A stretch of 64,000 nt of DNA from Azospirillum sp. (lineage in GTDB: Bacteria > Pseudomonadota > Alphaproteobacteria > Azospirillales > Azospirillaceae): contig WGNK01000031.1 of the NCBI GenBank assembly GCA_016124535.1, positions 28,609 to 92,608 on the forward strand, written 5' to 3'. The notes under the pieces are model-generated. The model did no database searches. It was not told the origin of the DNA and worked only from the letters and a program-made list of their open reading frames with translations. The position numbers were made by a program, and so were the translations under genes. Shown here in pieces: positions 1-8,400 of the stretch. Each line of letters opens with the position of its first letter. Positions within the stretch are counted from its first letter, which is position 1.

Positions 1-155
1 CCGGCCCCGCGGCAAGCCGCGGCGACCGCAGCCAGTCTTCCGGCATCCCGACCGGTCAGCGCCAGACGGATGCCCGGCGCGGCATAGGCCCGTGCCAGTG
101 CCGCGCCGAGTCCGCTCGAGGCGCCGGTGATTACGATCGTCTTCGGCTCGCGCAT
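1..155 (-). CDS. SDR family oxidoreductase, N-terminal part only
   Basis: The gene runs off the left edge, so only the first 51 codons are visible. The product starts MREPKTIVITGASSGLGAAL, which contains the TGxxxGxG dinucleotide-binding motif of short-chain dehydrogenases in the first beta-alpha-beta unit. The catalytic Ser/Tyr/Lys lie outside the window, so the substrate cannot be guessed. The start is an ATG whose complement lies at 153-155. It is divergent from yicC, with about 125 bp between them. Confidence 0.8.
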   Translation of the reverse strand, partial: MREPKTIVITGASSGLGAALARAYAAPGIRLALTGRDAGRLAAVAAACRGA

Positions 156-280
156 CGTTTGTCGTCCCCTGCCCTAACGCCAACTGCCCAACCGGCATCT
201 GGCCACGGCCAACCCTTGTTGACCGCGCCCGCCATCGGTATAACTCGGGGCTCCGTCACAATCGAAACCAAAGAGGTCGC

Positions 281-1177
281 GTGGCCAATCGCAAATCCGT
301 TTCCAGCATGACCGGCTTCGCCCGCGCCCAGGGCCAGGATTGCGGCTGCAGCTGGACCATCGAGATCAAGAGCGTCAACGGCCGCAATCTCGACATCCGC
401 TGTCGCCTGCCCACCGGCTTCGACGTGCTGGAAGCGGCCGCCCGCAGCGAGATCGGGCAACGCCTGAAACGCGGCAATGTCTCGCTGACGCTCACCCTTA
501 ACCGGCTGTCCGGCGCCAGCCAGTTCCGGATCAACCATGAGCTGATCGCCCAGATCGCCGAACTGGCGCGCAAGGAGATCGACGGCTTCGATCCCACCCT
601 GCTTCGCCTCGACACCATCTTGTCGGTCCGTGGCGTGGTCGAGCCGGTCGAGGACGCCGAGTCCACCCCGCGCGAGGCGCTGGAGGCGGTCCTCGGGCGC
701 GGCCTGATCCAGGCGCTGCAGCGCCTGCAGGAGGCGCGCGCCGCCGAGGGCGCCCGGCTGGCGACGGTACTGGAACGCCAGCTCGGCGAAATCGCCGCCC
801 TGGTCGAGGCCGCCCGCAACGCCGCCGCGACCCAGCCGGCAACCCTCAAAGAACGCCTGCGCGCCCAGGTCGCAGCGCTGCTCGACGCCGTCCCCGCCCT
901 GTCCGAGGAGCGGCTGGCCCACGAGGCCGCGATCCTGATTGCCCGTGGCGATGTCCGCGAAGAACTGGATCGCCTGGTCGCCCATGTCGCGGCGGCCCGC
1001 GACCTGCTGGCCGAAGCGGCCGCGATCGGCCGCCGCTTCGACTTCCTGTGCCAGGAATTCAACCGCGAAGCCAACACCCTCTGCTCGAAATCCTCCGACG
1101 TCGAACTGACCCGGATCGGTCTGGCGCTCAAGGCCGCGATCGAGCAACTGCGCGAGCAGGTCCAGAACATCGAGTAG
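281..1177 (+). CDS. yicC: YicC/YloC family endoribonuclease-like protein
   Basis: The 298-residue protein begins SSMTGFARAQG, the hallmark N-terminus of the YicC family, and ends with the conserved C-terminal (DUF1732) region containing FLCQEFNREANTLCSKS. Its length is normal for the family. Escherichia coli YicC has been described as an endoribonuclease that affects small-RNA stability; by homology this protein should act in cytoplasmic RNA metabolism. The start is a GTG at 281 with the purine-rich site AGAGG at 272-276. In many alphaproteobacteria yicC sits directly upstream of gmk; here the next gene is an unrelated regulator on the other strand, so that linkage is broken. Confidence 0.92.
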   Translation: MANRKSVSSMTGFARAQGQDCGCSWTIEIKSVNGRNLDIRCRLPTGFDVLEAAARSEIGQRLKRGNVSLTLTLNRLSGASQFRINHELIAQIAELARKEIDGFDPTLLRLDTILSVRGVVEPVEDAESTPREALEAVLGRGLIQALQRLQEARAAEGARLATVLERQLGEIAALVEAARNAAATQPATLKERLRAQVAALLDAVPALSEERLAHEAAILIARGDVREELDRLVAHVAAARDLLAEAAAIGRRFDFLCQEFNREANTLCSKSSDVELTRIGLALKAAIEQLREQVQNIE

Positions 1178-1375
1178 CGCACCGCCGAAGGGGTGCCACA
1201 GCCCCCTCCCCGGACCCCTGAAGGCCCCGTCGACCGGTGATCCCAACCACCGCAGGCGCGTGCGCCCAACGCTCCTTCGGCCGCCTCCCCCCTGTTCCGA
1301 AAGCGTTCGGCTTACCGGACCGTCCTGATCCGCATCACGCGATCCTGCGGTGCCGTAGCCGGCCGCGGTCCGGCC

Positions 1376-2086
1376 TCAGATGGTTCTGTCGAAGAAGATC
1401 GTCGAGAGCCCCGCCCTGATCCGGTAGAGCTGCGCCGGCCGGTTGCTGGCCAGACGGAATTCCCCCGGCACCGCCTCCAGGAACTCGGCCTCCGCGATCC
1501 GTCGGCGAAACTGGGATTTGTCCATCGGCCGGCCAAGAATTTGCTCGTAGACCCGCTGCAGGTCGGTGAGGGTGAAGCACGGCGGCATCAGGTGGACCGG
1601 CAGAGAGGTGTATTCCACCTTGTTTCGGATCCGCGTCACCGCCGCGGCCAGGATGCGCGTGTGATCGAAAGCCAGCGCCGGCTCGACGCCTGACCCCGCA
1701 ACCGGCCACCAGGCCACCGAGTCCGCGTTCGCACCCTTGCTGAGCATCATACCTTCGGACGCGATCAGGGCGACGTAGGCGAAGGTCACAGTCCAGCCGC
1801 GGGGATCCCGCCGACGGTCGCCGAAGCCCTGGAGTTGTTCGACATAGGGCGCCGCGATCCCGGCCTTGACCCCGAGAATCCGCCGGGCCGCAGCCTCCAG
1901 GTCGTCATCCTCCTCGGGATGGATGTAGCCGCCGACCAGCGCCCAGTCGCCCCGGAACGGTTCGGCTGCCCGCTTCATCAGCAGTGTTTGGAGCCCCCCG
2001 TCCTTCAGCGTCAGGATCACCACGTCGACCGTCACCAGTGGTCGCAGGAAATCCGTCTCTGCCGTCATGTCCCGGTTCCCGGTCAT
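1376..2086 (-). CDS. NrtR-type NUDIX/winged-helix transcriptional regulator
   Basis: The 236-residue protein has an N-terminal NUDIX fold (about residues 15-150) and a C-terminal winged-helix region (about 155-230, including FTLTDLQRVYEQILGRPMDK), the architecture of NrtR regulators of NAD metabolism. The NUDIX box is degenerate: after GGYIHPEED the REUxEE core reads RILGVK, so both metal-binding glutamates are gone. This suggests ligand sensing (ADP-ribose or a related nucleotide in known NrtR proteins) rather than hydrolysis. The gene is divergent from the SPFH and NAD-kinase-like genes across a 144-bp AT-richer gap and probably controls them. Start at 2086 with GGAG about 10 nt upstream; an internal ATG at 2068 is an alternative. 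The exact effector is inferred. Confidence 0.8.
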   Translation of the reverse strand: MTGNRDMTAETDFLRPLVTVDVVILTLKDGGLQTLLMKRAAEPFRGDWALVGGYIHPEEDDDLEAAARRILGVKAGIAAPYVEQLQGFGDRRRDPRGWTVTFAYVALIASEGMMLSKGANADSVAWWPVAGSGVEPALAFDHTRILAAAVTRIRNKVEYTSLPVHLMPPCFTLTDLQRVYEQILGRPMDKSQFRRRIAEAEFLEAVPGEFRLASNRPAQLYRIRAGLSTIFFDRTI

Positions 2087-2145
2087 TGCCGTCCGCTCCG
2101 TCGGCGGTGGCGCAGTCTAGCGCCGCGCCTTCTTCGTGGCAATAC

Positions 2146-2176
2146 GCAACTAACTTCGTTGATATTTGCTACTAAG
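2146..2176. promoter_or_regulatory. Candidate operator/promoter between the NrtR-like and SPFH genes
   Basis: Within this AT-rich patch of an otherwise GC-rich intergenic gap, GCAACTAAC (2146-2154) is repeated as GCTACTAAG (2168-2176), 22 bp apart, about two helical turns. An imperfect 15-bp palindrome, CAACTAACTTCGTTG, lies at 2147-2161. The site is between two divergent starts, where an autoregulatory NrtR-like protein would be expected to bind. Binding is inferred. Confidence 0.4.
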
Positions 2177-2230
2177 AGGGCCATATCAGCGTTCCGGGGG
2201 ATCGCCCGGACCACAGCCTCGGAGGCCTCC

Positions 2231-3259
2231 ATGTTCGGACTGAATTTCATCAAGACCCAGCCGACCCATTACGTGATCGCGTTCCGCGGCGGCAGACCGG
2301 TGCGGGAAGGACCGGGACTGTCGATCGTCTACTTCGTACCGACCACCGCCCTGGTGGTGGTACCGACCGGGAGCATCAGCGAAGCCTTCATGTTCGAGGA
2401 GACCACCGCCGACTTTCAGGCGGTAACCATCCAGGGCCAGTTGGTCTACCGAATCGCCGAACCGCGCCGGACCGCCGAACTGCTCGACTTTTCGGTGGAC
2501 AATCGCGGCCGCCATGTCTCCGAGGACCCCCAGAAGCTTTCCCAGCGCCTGATCGACAAGGCGCGGGTAGCGGTCATGACCGAGGTCCGGACGATGGCCC
2601 TGACCGATACCCTGGTCCGCGGCGACCGCCTTGTGGCGCAAGCCACCGAGGCCTTGCGCGGCGACGGGATGGTCGCCGCCCTGGGTGTCGAGGTGCTTGG
2701 CCTGTCGATACTGGCGGTCCGGCCCAAGCCGGAAACGGCGCGTGCGCTGGAGGCCGAGGTCCGGGAGGCGCTGCTGCGCCGGGCCGACGAGGCGACCTAT
2801 GCCCGGCGCAACGCCGCGGTGGACCAGGAACGCGCCATCAAGGAGAACGAACTACAGACCGAGATCGCGATCGAGCACAAGCGCCGCCAGGTCAAGGAGG
2901 CGCAGATGGAAGCGGACCGGGCGGTGCGGGAACGGCGCCGGCAGATCGAGCGGGAGGAACTGGACGGCGAAGTGGCGCAGGAGGAACGCCGCAGCGATCT
3001 GGTCGGACTGGCCGCGGCGAACGCGCGCCAGGAAGCCGACACCAAGGCCTATGCGATCGATGCCGTGATGAAGGCGTTCTCGGCTGCCGATACCCGAGTC
3101 CTCCAGGCGCTGACCAGCGTCGGGCTGGAACCCGGCCAACTGATGGCCATGGCTTTCCGCGAGATCGCCGGCAACGCCGACAAGATCGGCCAGCTCAACA
3201 TCTCGCCCGACCTGCTGCGGGAGATCATGGGCAAGGAGGACGCTCGCCATGGCCGATGA
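2231..3259 (+). CDS. SPFH (band 7/stomatin-like) domain protein, soluble
   Basis: The 342-residue product has an N-terminal SPFH domain (about residues 1-165) followed by a long charged coiled coil (about 165-265, rich in R/E/Q) and a C-terminal helical tail with a family-typical ISPDLL motif. Unlike stomatins and flotillins it has no N-terminal membrane segment, so it is likely cytoplasmic or peripherally bound and oligomeric. The start ATG at 2231 has CGGAGG just upstream; the open frame extends further 5' but that part runs antisense to the regulator gene. It overlaps the start of the NAD-kinase-like gene by 11 nt, so the two are translationally coupled. Confidence 0.85.
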   Translation: MFGLNFIKTQPTHYVIAFRGGRPVREGPGLSIVYFVPTTALVVVPTGSISEAFMFEETTADFQAVTIQGQLVYRIAEPRRTAELLDFSVDNRGRHVSEDPQKLSQRLIDKARVAVMTEVRTMALTDTLVRGDRLVAQATEALRGDGMVAALGVEVLGLSILAVRPKPETARALEAEVREALLRRADEATYARRNAAVDQERAIKENELQTEIAIEHKRRQVKEAQMEADRAVRERRRQIEREELDGEVAQEERRSDLVGLAAANARQEADTKAYAIDAVMKAFSAADTRVLQALTSVGLEPGQLMAMAFREIAGNADKIGQLNISPDLLREIMGKEDARHGR

Positions 3260-4196
3260 CCTGAACCGAAAGATCGTGTTGGTGGTGCGGCCGACCCGGC
3301 TCGACGAACTGGTCGCCCGTTACAACACCGTCGACCAGGCGCGCTTTTACGTCGAACACCTGGGTGCGGATTTTTCCGACTATCTTTGCGAACACCAGCT
3401 CTACCGCGCCGCGATGAGCGAGGCCGAGGAGATCTTGCGCGATTTCGGCCTCGTCCAGCGCCTGGACCGGCGATTCCTGCCGAATTTCCTGTTCGGCCCC
3501 GAGGACGGCGTAGTCGTCCTCGGGCAGGACGGACTGGTCGCCAATACCCTCAAATATCTGAGCGGCCAGCGCGTGATCGCGGTCAATCCCGACCCTCGGC
3601 GCTGGGACGGCGTGCTCCTGCCGTTCCGGGTCGACGACCTTGGTCGGATCATGCGCGACGAGCGCGCCGGCAGGCGGTCGACCAAGCTGGTCACCATGGC
3701 GGAGGCGGTGCTCAATACCGGTGAGCGCCTGCTGGCGGTCAACGACTTGTTCATCGGGCGGCGGACCCATGCTTCGGCGCGCTACCAGGTCCGGGTCGGG
3801 GATCGGGAGGAGGTGCAGTCTTCCAGCGGCGTGATCGTCTCGACCGGGCTCGGCTCGACCGGATGGCTGAAGAGCCTCTATGCCGGGTGGAGTGCGGCAA
3901 CCCGCATGCTGCTCGGTCCCGAGGCGGCGCCCGCGACGCCGCCGGCGGCCCCGTGCTTCCCGTGGGATGCCGACCGCCTGCACTGGTTCGTGCGCGAGCC
4001 GTTTCCGAGCAAGACCTCCGGAACCGATCTGGTGGTCGGCTGGCTCGCGGCGAAAGAGAGTCTCTGCCTGATTTCGCAGATGCCGGAGGACGGGGTGATC
4101 TTCAGCGACGGTATCGAGGCCGACTGGTTGAGCTTCGGCAGCGGCGCAAAGGTCGTGGTCTCGCTCGCCGAAGCCCGCGGTGTCCTGGTGACCTGA
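3249..4196 (+). CDS. NAD kinase-like (ATP-NAD kinase fold) protein
   Basis: The 315-residue protein shows a divergent NAD/diacylglycerol kinase pattern: GQDG at residues 92-95 in place of GGDG, ND at 165-166 in place of the NE pair, and TGLGSTGW at 199-206 resembling the TPTGSTAY segment. It is therefore probably a nucleotide or lipid-type kinase related to NAD kinase, not necessarily the housekeeping enzyme. The gene begins inside the 3' end of the SPFH gene and is paired with a divergent NrtR-like regulator, which supports a role in pyridine-nucleotide or ADP-ribose chemistry. The substrate is not determinable from sequence. A generic 'sugar kinase' label would be unsafe. Confidence 0.72.
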   Translation: MADDLNRKIVLVVRPTRLDELVARYNTVDQARFYVEHLGADFSDYLCEHQLYRAAMSEAEEILRDFGLVQRLDRRFLPNFLFGPEDGVVVLGQDGLVANTLKYLSGQRVIAVNPDPRRWDGVLLPFRVDDLGRIMRDERAGRRSTKLVTMAEAVLNTGERLLAVNDLFIGRRTHASARYQVRVGDREEVQSSSGVIVSTGLGSTGWLKSLYAGWSAATRMLLGPEAAPATPPAAPCFPWDADRLHWFVREPFPSKTSGTDLVVGWLAAKESLCLISQMPEDGVIFSDGIEADWLSFGSGAKVVVSLAEARGVLVT

Positions 4197-4334
4197 GCCC
4201 TGGCATGTCGGTCGGCGCGCGCCCTGCCCCCCCGCCCGCGGCAACCGGCTTTCGCCGCAACAAACCTCACGGTGGTTGAGAGCACATGGAATCAGGGCCT
4301 TGCACCGATCAAAATCCTGCCGCAAAACAGCCCG

Positions 4335-4901
4335 ATGTTGATCGGCTATGCCCGCGTGTCCACCGATGACCAGAATCTCGGCCTTCAGCGCGACGCGCTG
4401 AACGCGGCGGGCTGTGAGCGGCTTTTCGAGGATCAAGGGGTTTCCGGCACGATCCGCGCCCGTCCCGGCCTCGACGCGGCACTGGCCAGTCTCACGGATG
4501 GCGACACGCTGGTGGTGTGGAAGCTCGACCGGCTGGGCCGGTCGCTGCCCCACCTGATCGAAACCCTCGCCGCCCTCGGCACGCGCGGCATCGGCTTCCG
4601 CTCGCTGTCGGAATCCATCGACACCGGCTCGGCCAGCGGCCGGCTGCTGTTCCATCTCATGGGAGCACTGGCCGAGTTCGAGCGCGCCTTGATCGCCGAG
4701 CGCACCTCTGCGGGCCTCAAGGCCGCCAGGCAACGCGGCGTCCGCCTGGGGCGGCGCAAATCCCTGTCGGCGGCACAGGTCGCCCATGCCCGGCTGCTGC
4801 TCGATGGCGGCGAACGCGCATCCGCGGTCGCCCGCTCGCTCAACGTCTCCCGGTCAACGCTCTATCGGGCGCTCAACGGCAGCGCGGATCGCCTCACCTG
4901 A
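4335..4901 (+). CDS. Serine recombinase / Tn3-type resolvase (TnpR/Hin family)
   Basis: The product (188 residues from ATG 4335) starts MLIGYARVSTDDQ, with the catalytic serine at residue 9. It has the KLDRLGRSLPHL arginine segment, the long E-helix region EFERALIAERT, and a C-terminal Hin-type helix-turn-helix (ASAVARSLNVSRSTLYRAL). It looks complete and able to carry out site-specific recombination. No transposase is adjacent, so it is either a solitary resolvase left by a Tn3-like transposon or part of a small island. Broken mobile-element sequence follows immediately downstream. The open frame extends upstream to 4272, but family alignment supports 4335. Confidence 0.92.
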   Translation: MLIGYARVSTDDQNLGLQRDALNAAGCERLFEDQGVSGTIRARPGLDAALASLTDGDTLVVWKLDRLGRSLPHLIETLAALGTRGIGFRSLSESIDTGSASGRLLFHLMGALAEFERALIAERTSAGLKAARQRGVRLGRRKSLSAAQVAHARLLLDGGERASAVARSLNVSRSTLYRALNGSADRLT

Positions 4902-4934
4902 ACGGCAAGCCTCCCGTCTTCAGGCGGCATCCAA

Positions 4935-5089
4935 TTGGCTTTGCGCTCCCGCCAATGCCGGAAGGCGTCCGGCGTCATGGTCGCGCCGGTCTGCTCCTGC
5001 GCCAGCCGCCACAACGGGTCGGCCGCCATGCCGATGGTGTCCGGCCACACAACGTCCGTACCATGCTCACCGAGTCGCACCCGCCAATG
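4935..5089 (-). pseudogene. Remnant of a DUF2442/helix-turn-helix antitoxin-like gene
   Basis: Read on the minus strand, an open stretch encodes VRLGEHGTDVVWPDTIGMA followed by a segment containing AQEQTGATMTPDAFRHW. This resembles from memory the junction between a DUF2442-type domain and the start of a helix-turn-helix in small antitoxin-like proteins. The reading frame is closed by a stop just 5' of the fragment, and family resemblance is lost after RERK near 4940, where the helix-turn-helix should continue. Both ends are missing. It lies tail-to-tail with the resolvase and is best read as debris of a transferred element. The family assignment is tentative. Confidence 0.45.
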
Positions 5090-5139
5090 TCAATGCAAGC
5101 TGCCGATGTCAGCGTTCATACAAGGCAGAAATGTCAGCG
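5087..5139. repeat. Three short ATGTCA repeats resembling a transposon end
   Basis: ATGTCA occurs at 5087, 5106 and 5131; the last two copies extend to ATGTCAGCG. Closely spaced direct repeats of this kind are typical of the terminal binding sites of IS21-family and similar elements. No transposase is present. From here to 5470 no convincing gene is seen, so about 330 bp is remnant or regulatory DNA in front of the autotransporter gene. Confidence 0.35.
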
Positions 5140-5470
5140 TCGCCGCGGGTGGGTTTGTCGCGGGAGTCGATGGGAGGGAGCTGTGGGCAGCCGTCGACAG
5201 CCCTGGGTTGCCGGGCTGCCGATCGATCACCCGACCTTGAACAGCCGGCCAGCCTGGCCCTGGCGACGGGCCGCCTTCCTGTTGCGGCTTGGCGGGGGCA
5301 ACGCCGGGCGAGGGGCCGAACCTTCGGGGTGCAGGACTGAAGCGGGACCGCCACACTGAAGGAAATTCAGGCGAGCATGGCTGCGGTCCTGGCTTGGACC
5401 GAACTACCTGGATCGGCGAGCCTACGACCGGCCGGAGTCTCCGCTCCGGCCCAGCCGCGAGACGCCGATC

Positions 5471-8400
5471 ATGGACATGCTTGCCCAGGATTTTCCGGCC
5501 TATATCGAGCTGCAGCGCGATATCGTGGTCAATTCGATCCTGTGGACCCCGACGGCGCAGATCATGGCCGCCGATTTCGGTTTCGAGGGCATCATCGGCG
5601 TGCCCGGATTCAACTCGGTCGAGACCATCGGGGCGGCGATCGCCGCCGGCGCGGGGGTCAATCTCGACTACGCCGCCCTGGTGCCGACGCCGCCCTTGCG
5701 CAACATCGCGCCGGCAACCTCGGTCCTCGGCACGGCATCGGCCGGGTTCGGCGCCTTCGTCACCCTGGCCGACGCCCTGCCGATCGAGGTCAGCTGGCCC
5801 CTGCTGCCGAGCACGGTATCGCCGACCGACATCGCGATCACGCTGAACACCGGCGACGTGGTGACGCCCCAGGCGGCCGCGCTCAATCCCAACTACGACT
5901 ACAACGAGCGCCACGTCATCGTCGTGTTCGGGCAATTCGGCAACCGGCTGACCCCGGGCACGCCGGGCGCGATCTACCCGGTCTCGGTCAGCTTCGTCGA
6001 TGACGGCACGCCGCTCCAGGCGATCGGACCCAACGGCCCGCTGTCGCTGGTCGGGCTCTCGGCGTCCAGCGTCTCCCCTTATGCCAATGGCCCAAGGCTG
6101 CTCGGCGCGCGGCTGACCCGCTACTCGTCGGTCGGCGACTATGCCCCGCAGAACCTCAGCAACAATGCGCCCAACGATGGCGCCACGCTCTACGGCAACG
6201 ACGCCGCCTATCGGCTGCGCCTGTTCACCAATGCCGGATTCTCGCCCGACGGCGTCAGCCCGATCCTGCCCAGCGAATTCTCCAGCTATTTCCGCCTGGC
6301 CGCAACCGACGCCAACGGCCAGCCGGTGACCCTGACCCAGACCGGCGTCGATTACGACCTCGGGACCGGGCTCGGCACCGTGCAGGTGGTGGGCCTGGCC
6401 GAACTCGGACGCGCCGCCGACGGCACCACCGTGGTCTATGGCCCCTACTACACCGAAGACCACGACAACTATGTCGATATCATCCTGAAGGGCGACGAGG
6501 CGGCGATCCGGCACCTGGTCAGCGTCGATCTCCCGACTTCGGCGGTGACCGGCTACAACGACATCTATTCGCCGGGCGGTCCCGGCCGCACGCCGACCAC
6601 CGGCGTCACCTATACCGTGCCCGCCCCGGCCCAGACCATTGCGATCAGCTTCGATCTGGAAAACGCCCAGTCGGTCAGCTACGCCGCCCAGACGGTCGCC
6701 AGCTACGATGCCGCCGACGGATTGCCGGTGGTGTTCCGCCTGCACAATGCCGCCACCACCGATACGATCTACACCGCCAGCACCAACCAGGCCGCGACCC
6801 TGCAGGGTCAGGGCTACCAGGAAAAGGGCGTCCCGTTCTCCAACGAGACCAACAGCCTGGATCTGGTCCAGGTGCGGGAGTTCTATTCGGCCGGCCAGAC
6901 CGACCACCTCTACACCGCCGATGCCGCCGAGATCACCCAGCTGAGTGCCAATGGCAGCGGCTATGTCGATCAGGGCGTCGTGTTCTCGGCGATCGGGCAA
7001 GCGGCACTGGGGGCCAGAGCGGTCTACCGCTTCCACTCGGCGAGCCTGGGCGATCACCTCTACACCCCCGACCTGTCGGAGGGCTTTACCACCCAGGGCT
7101 ACGGCTATGACGGCATCGCCTGGTACGCCGCCGCCCTGGTTCCGGGCCTCGGAACCGACGTGGTGTTCGATCGCCCGGACGACGTCCGGTTCGGCGACGC
7201 GCTCAGCGGCTCCGGCAGTCTGACCAAGCGCGGCACCGGTACGCTGACCCTGTCCGGAACCAACACCCTGACCGGCGCCACCCTGGTCGAAGCCGGGACT
7301 CTGGAGGTATCGGGGGCGCTCGCCGCCAGCGCAGTCGCGCTGGCCGCCGGCGCGACACTCAAGGGCACCGGCACCGTCGGTGCGGTCACCGCGAGCGGCC
7401 ACATCGCTCCCGGTGCCTCGATCGGCACCCTCGCCGCGATCGGTACCGTCGCCTTCGGGAGCGGCGCCAGCCTTGACCTCGAAATCGACCCCGGCGCCGG
7501 CGACCGGCTCGCGGTGACCGGTGCGGTCACCATTGCCGATGCCACCCTGTCCCTGCTGCCGCAATCGGGCAGCTACACCGACGGCACCAGCTACGACGTG
7601 ATCACCGCCACCGGCGGCATCACCGGCAGTTTCGCGTCGCTGGAGACCGCCAATTCCGACCGGCTCGGCGGCCTTGTGGTCAGCACCGCCAATCTCGGTA
7701 CCCTGATGCGCCTGACCCTGGCGGCCGGAGCGACCCTGACCGCCGGCGCCGATACCGTCAGCTTCAACGGCAGCGCGGTGACCACCGACATCATCGGGCT
7801 TGCCAGCAACGATACCCTGGCGTTCTCGAGCACCGGGAACAGCGTCGCCGCCGCCATCTCCGGCACCGGGCTGCTGACGGTGGGCACGGCGGCCGGCGCC
7901 CCGGCCGCTCTGACCTTGCTGTCGGGGGCTCAGAGCGTCGCCGCCGTCGAGGTCCGGCCCAATGCCAGCCTGTCGGTCAATTCGACGCTGAATGCCGGCA
8001 CCGTGACCGTGACCGGCACGCTCGGCGGCACCGGCACCGTGGTCGGCGCGGTGACCAACCAGGGCACGCTGGCGCCGGGCAATTCGCCGGGCATCCTGAG
8101 CGTCGACGGCGCCATCACCAATGACGGCACCGCCGCCCGGCTGGAGATCGACATCGACGGGCCGAGTGCCGGCACCGGTGCCGGGTTTCACGATCAGATC
8201 CGGGTGACCGGCTCACCCGGCAGCTTCACCGCCGCCGGCACCCTGGTGCCGATCACCCGCGGCATCTCGGGCGGCGCCACCAACGCCTACACCCCCAGCC
8301 TCGGCCAGAGCTTCAGCGCAGTGACCGCGACCGGCGGCGTATTCGGGTCTTTTGCCGGCCTGACCCAGCCGGGCAGCGGCCTCCCCGCGGGCACTCGGTT

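Noticed and set aside
1835..2230. N-terminal extension of the SPFH protein
   Set aside because: It overlaps the NUDIX regulator antisense and lacks homology; the ATG at 2231 has a good ribosome-binding site and the family N-terminus.
5090..8191. A 1033-codon open frame antisense to the autotransporter gene
   Set aside because: Its product is Gly/Arg/Asp/Ala low-complexity sequence with no domain, created by the GC-rich third-position bias of the sense gene.
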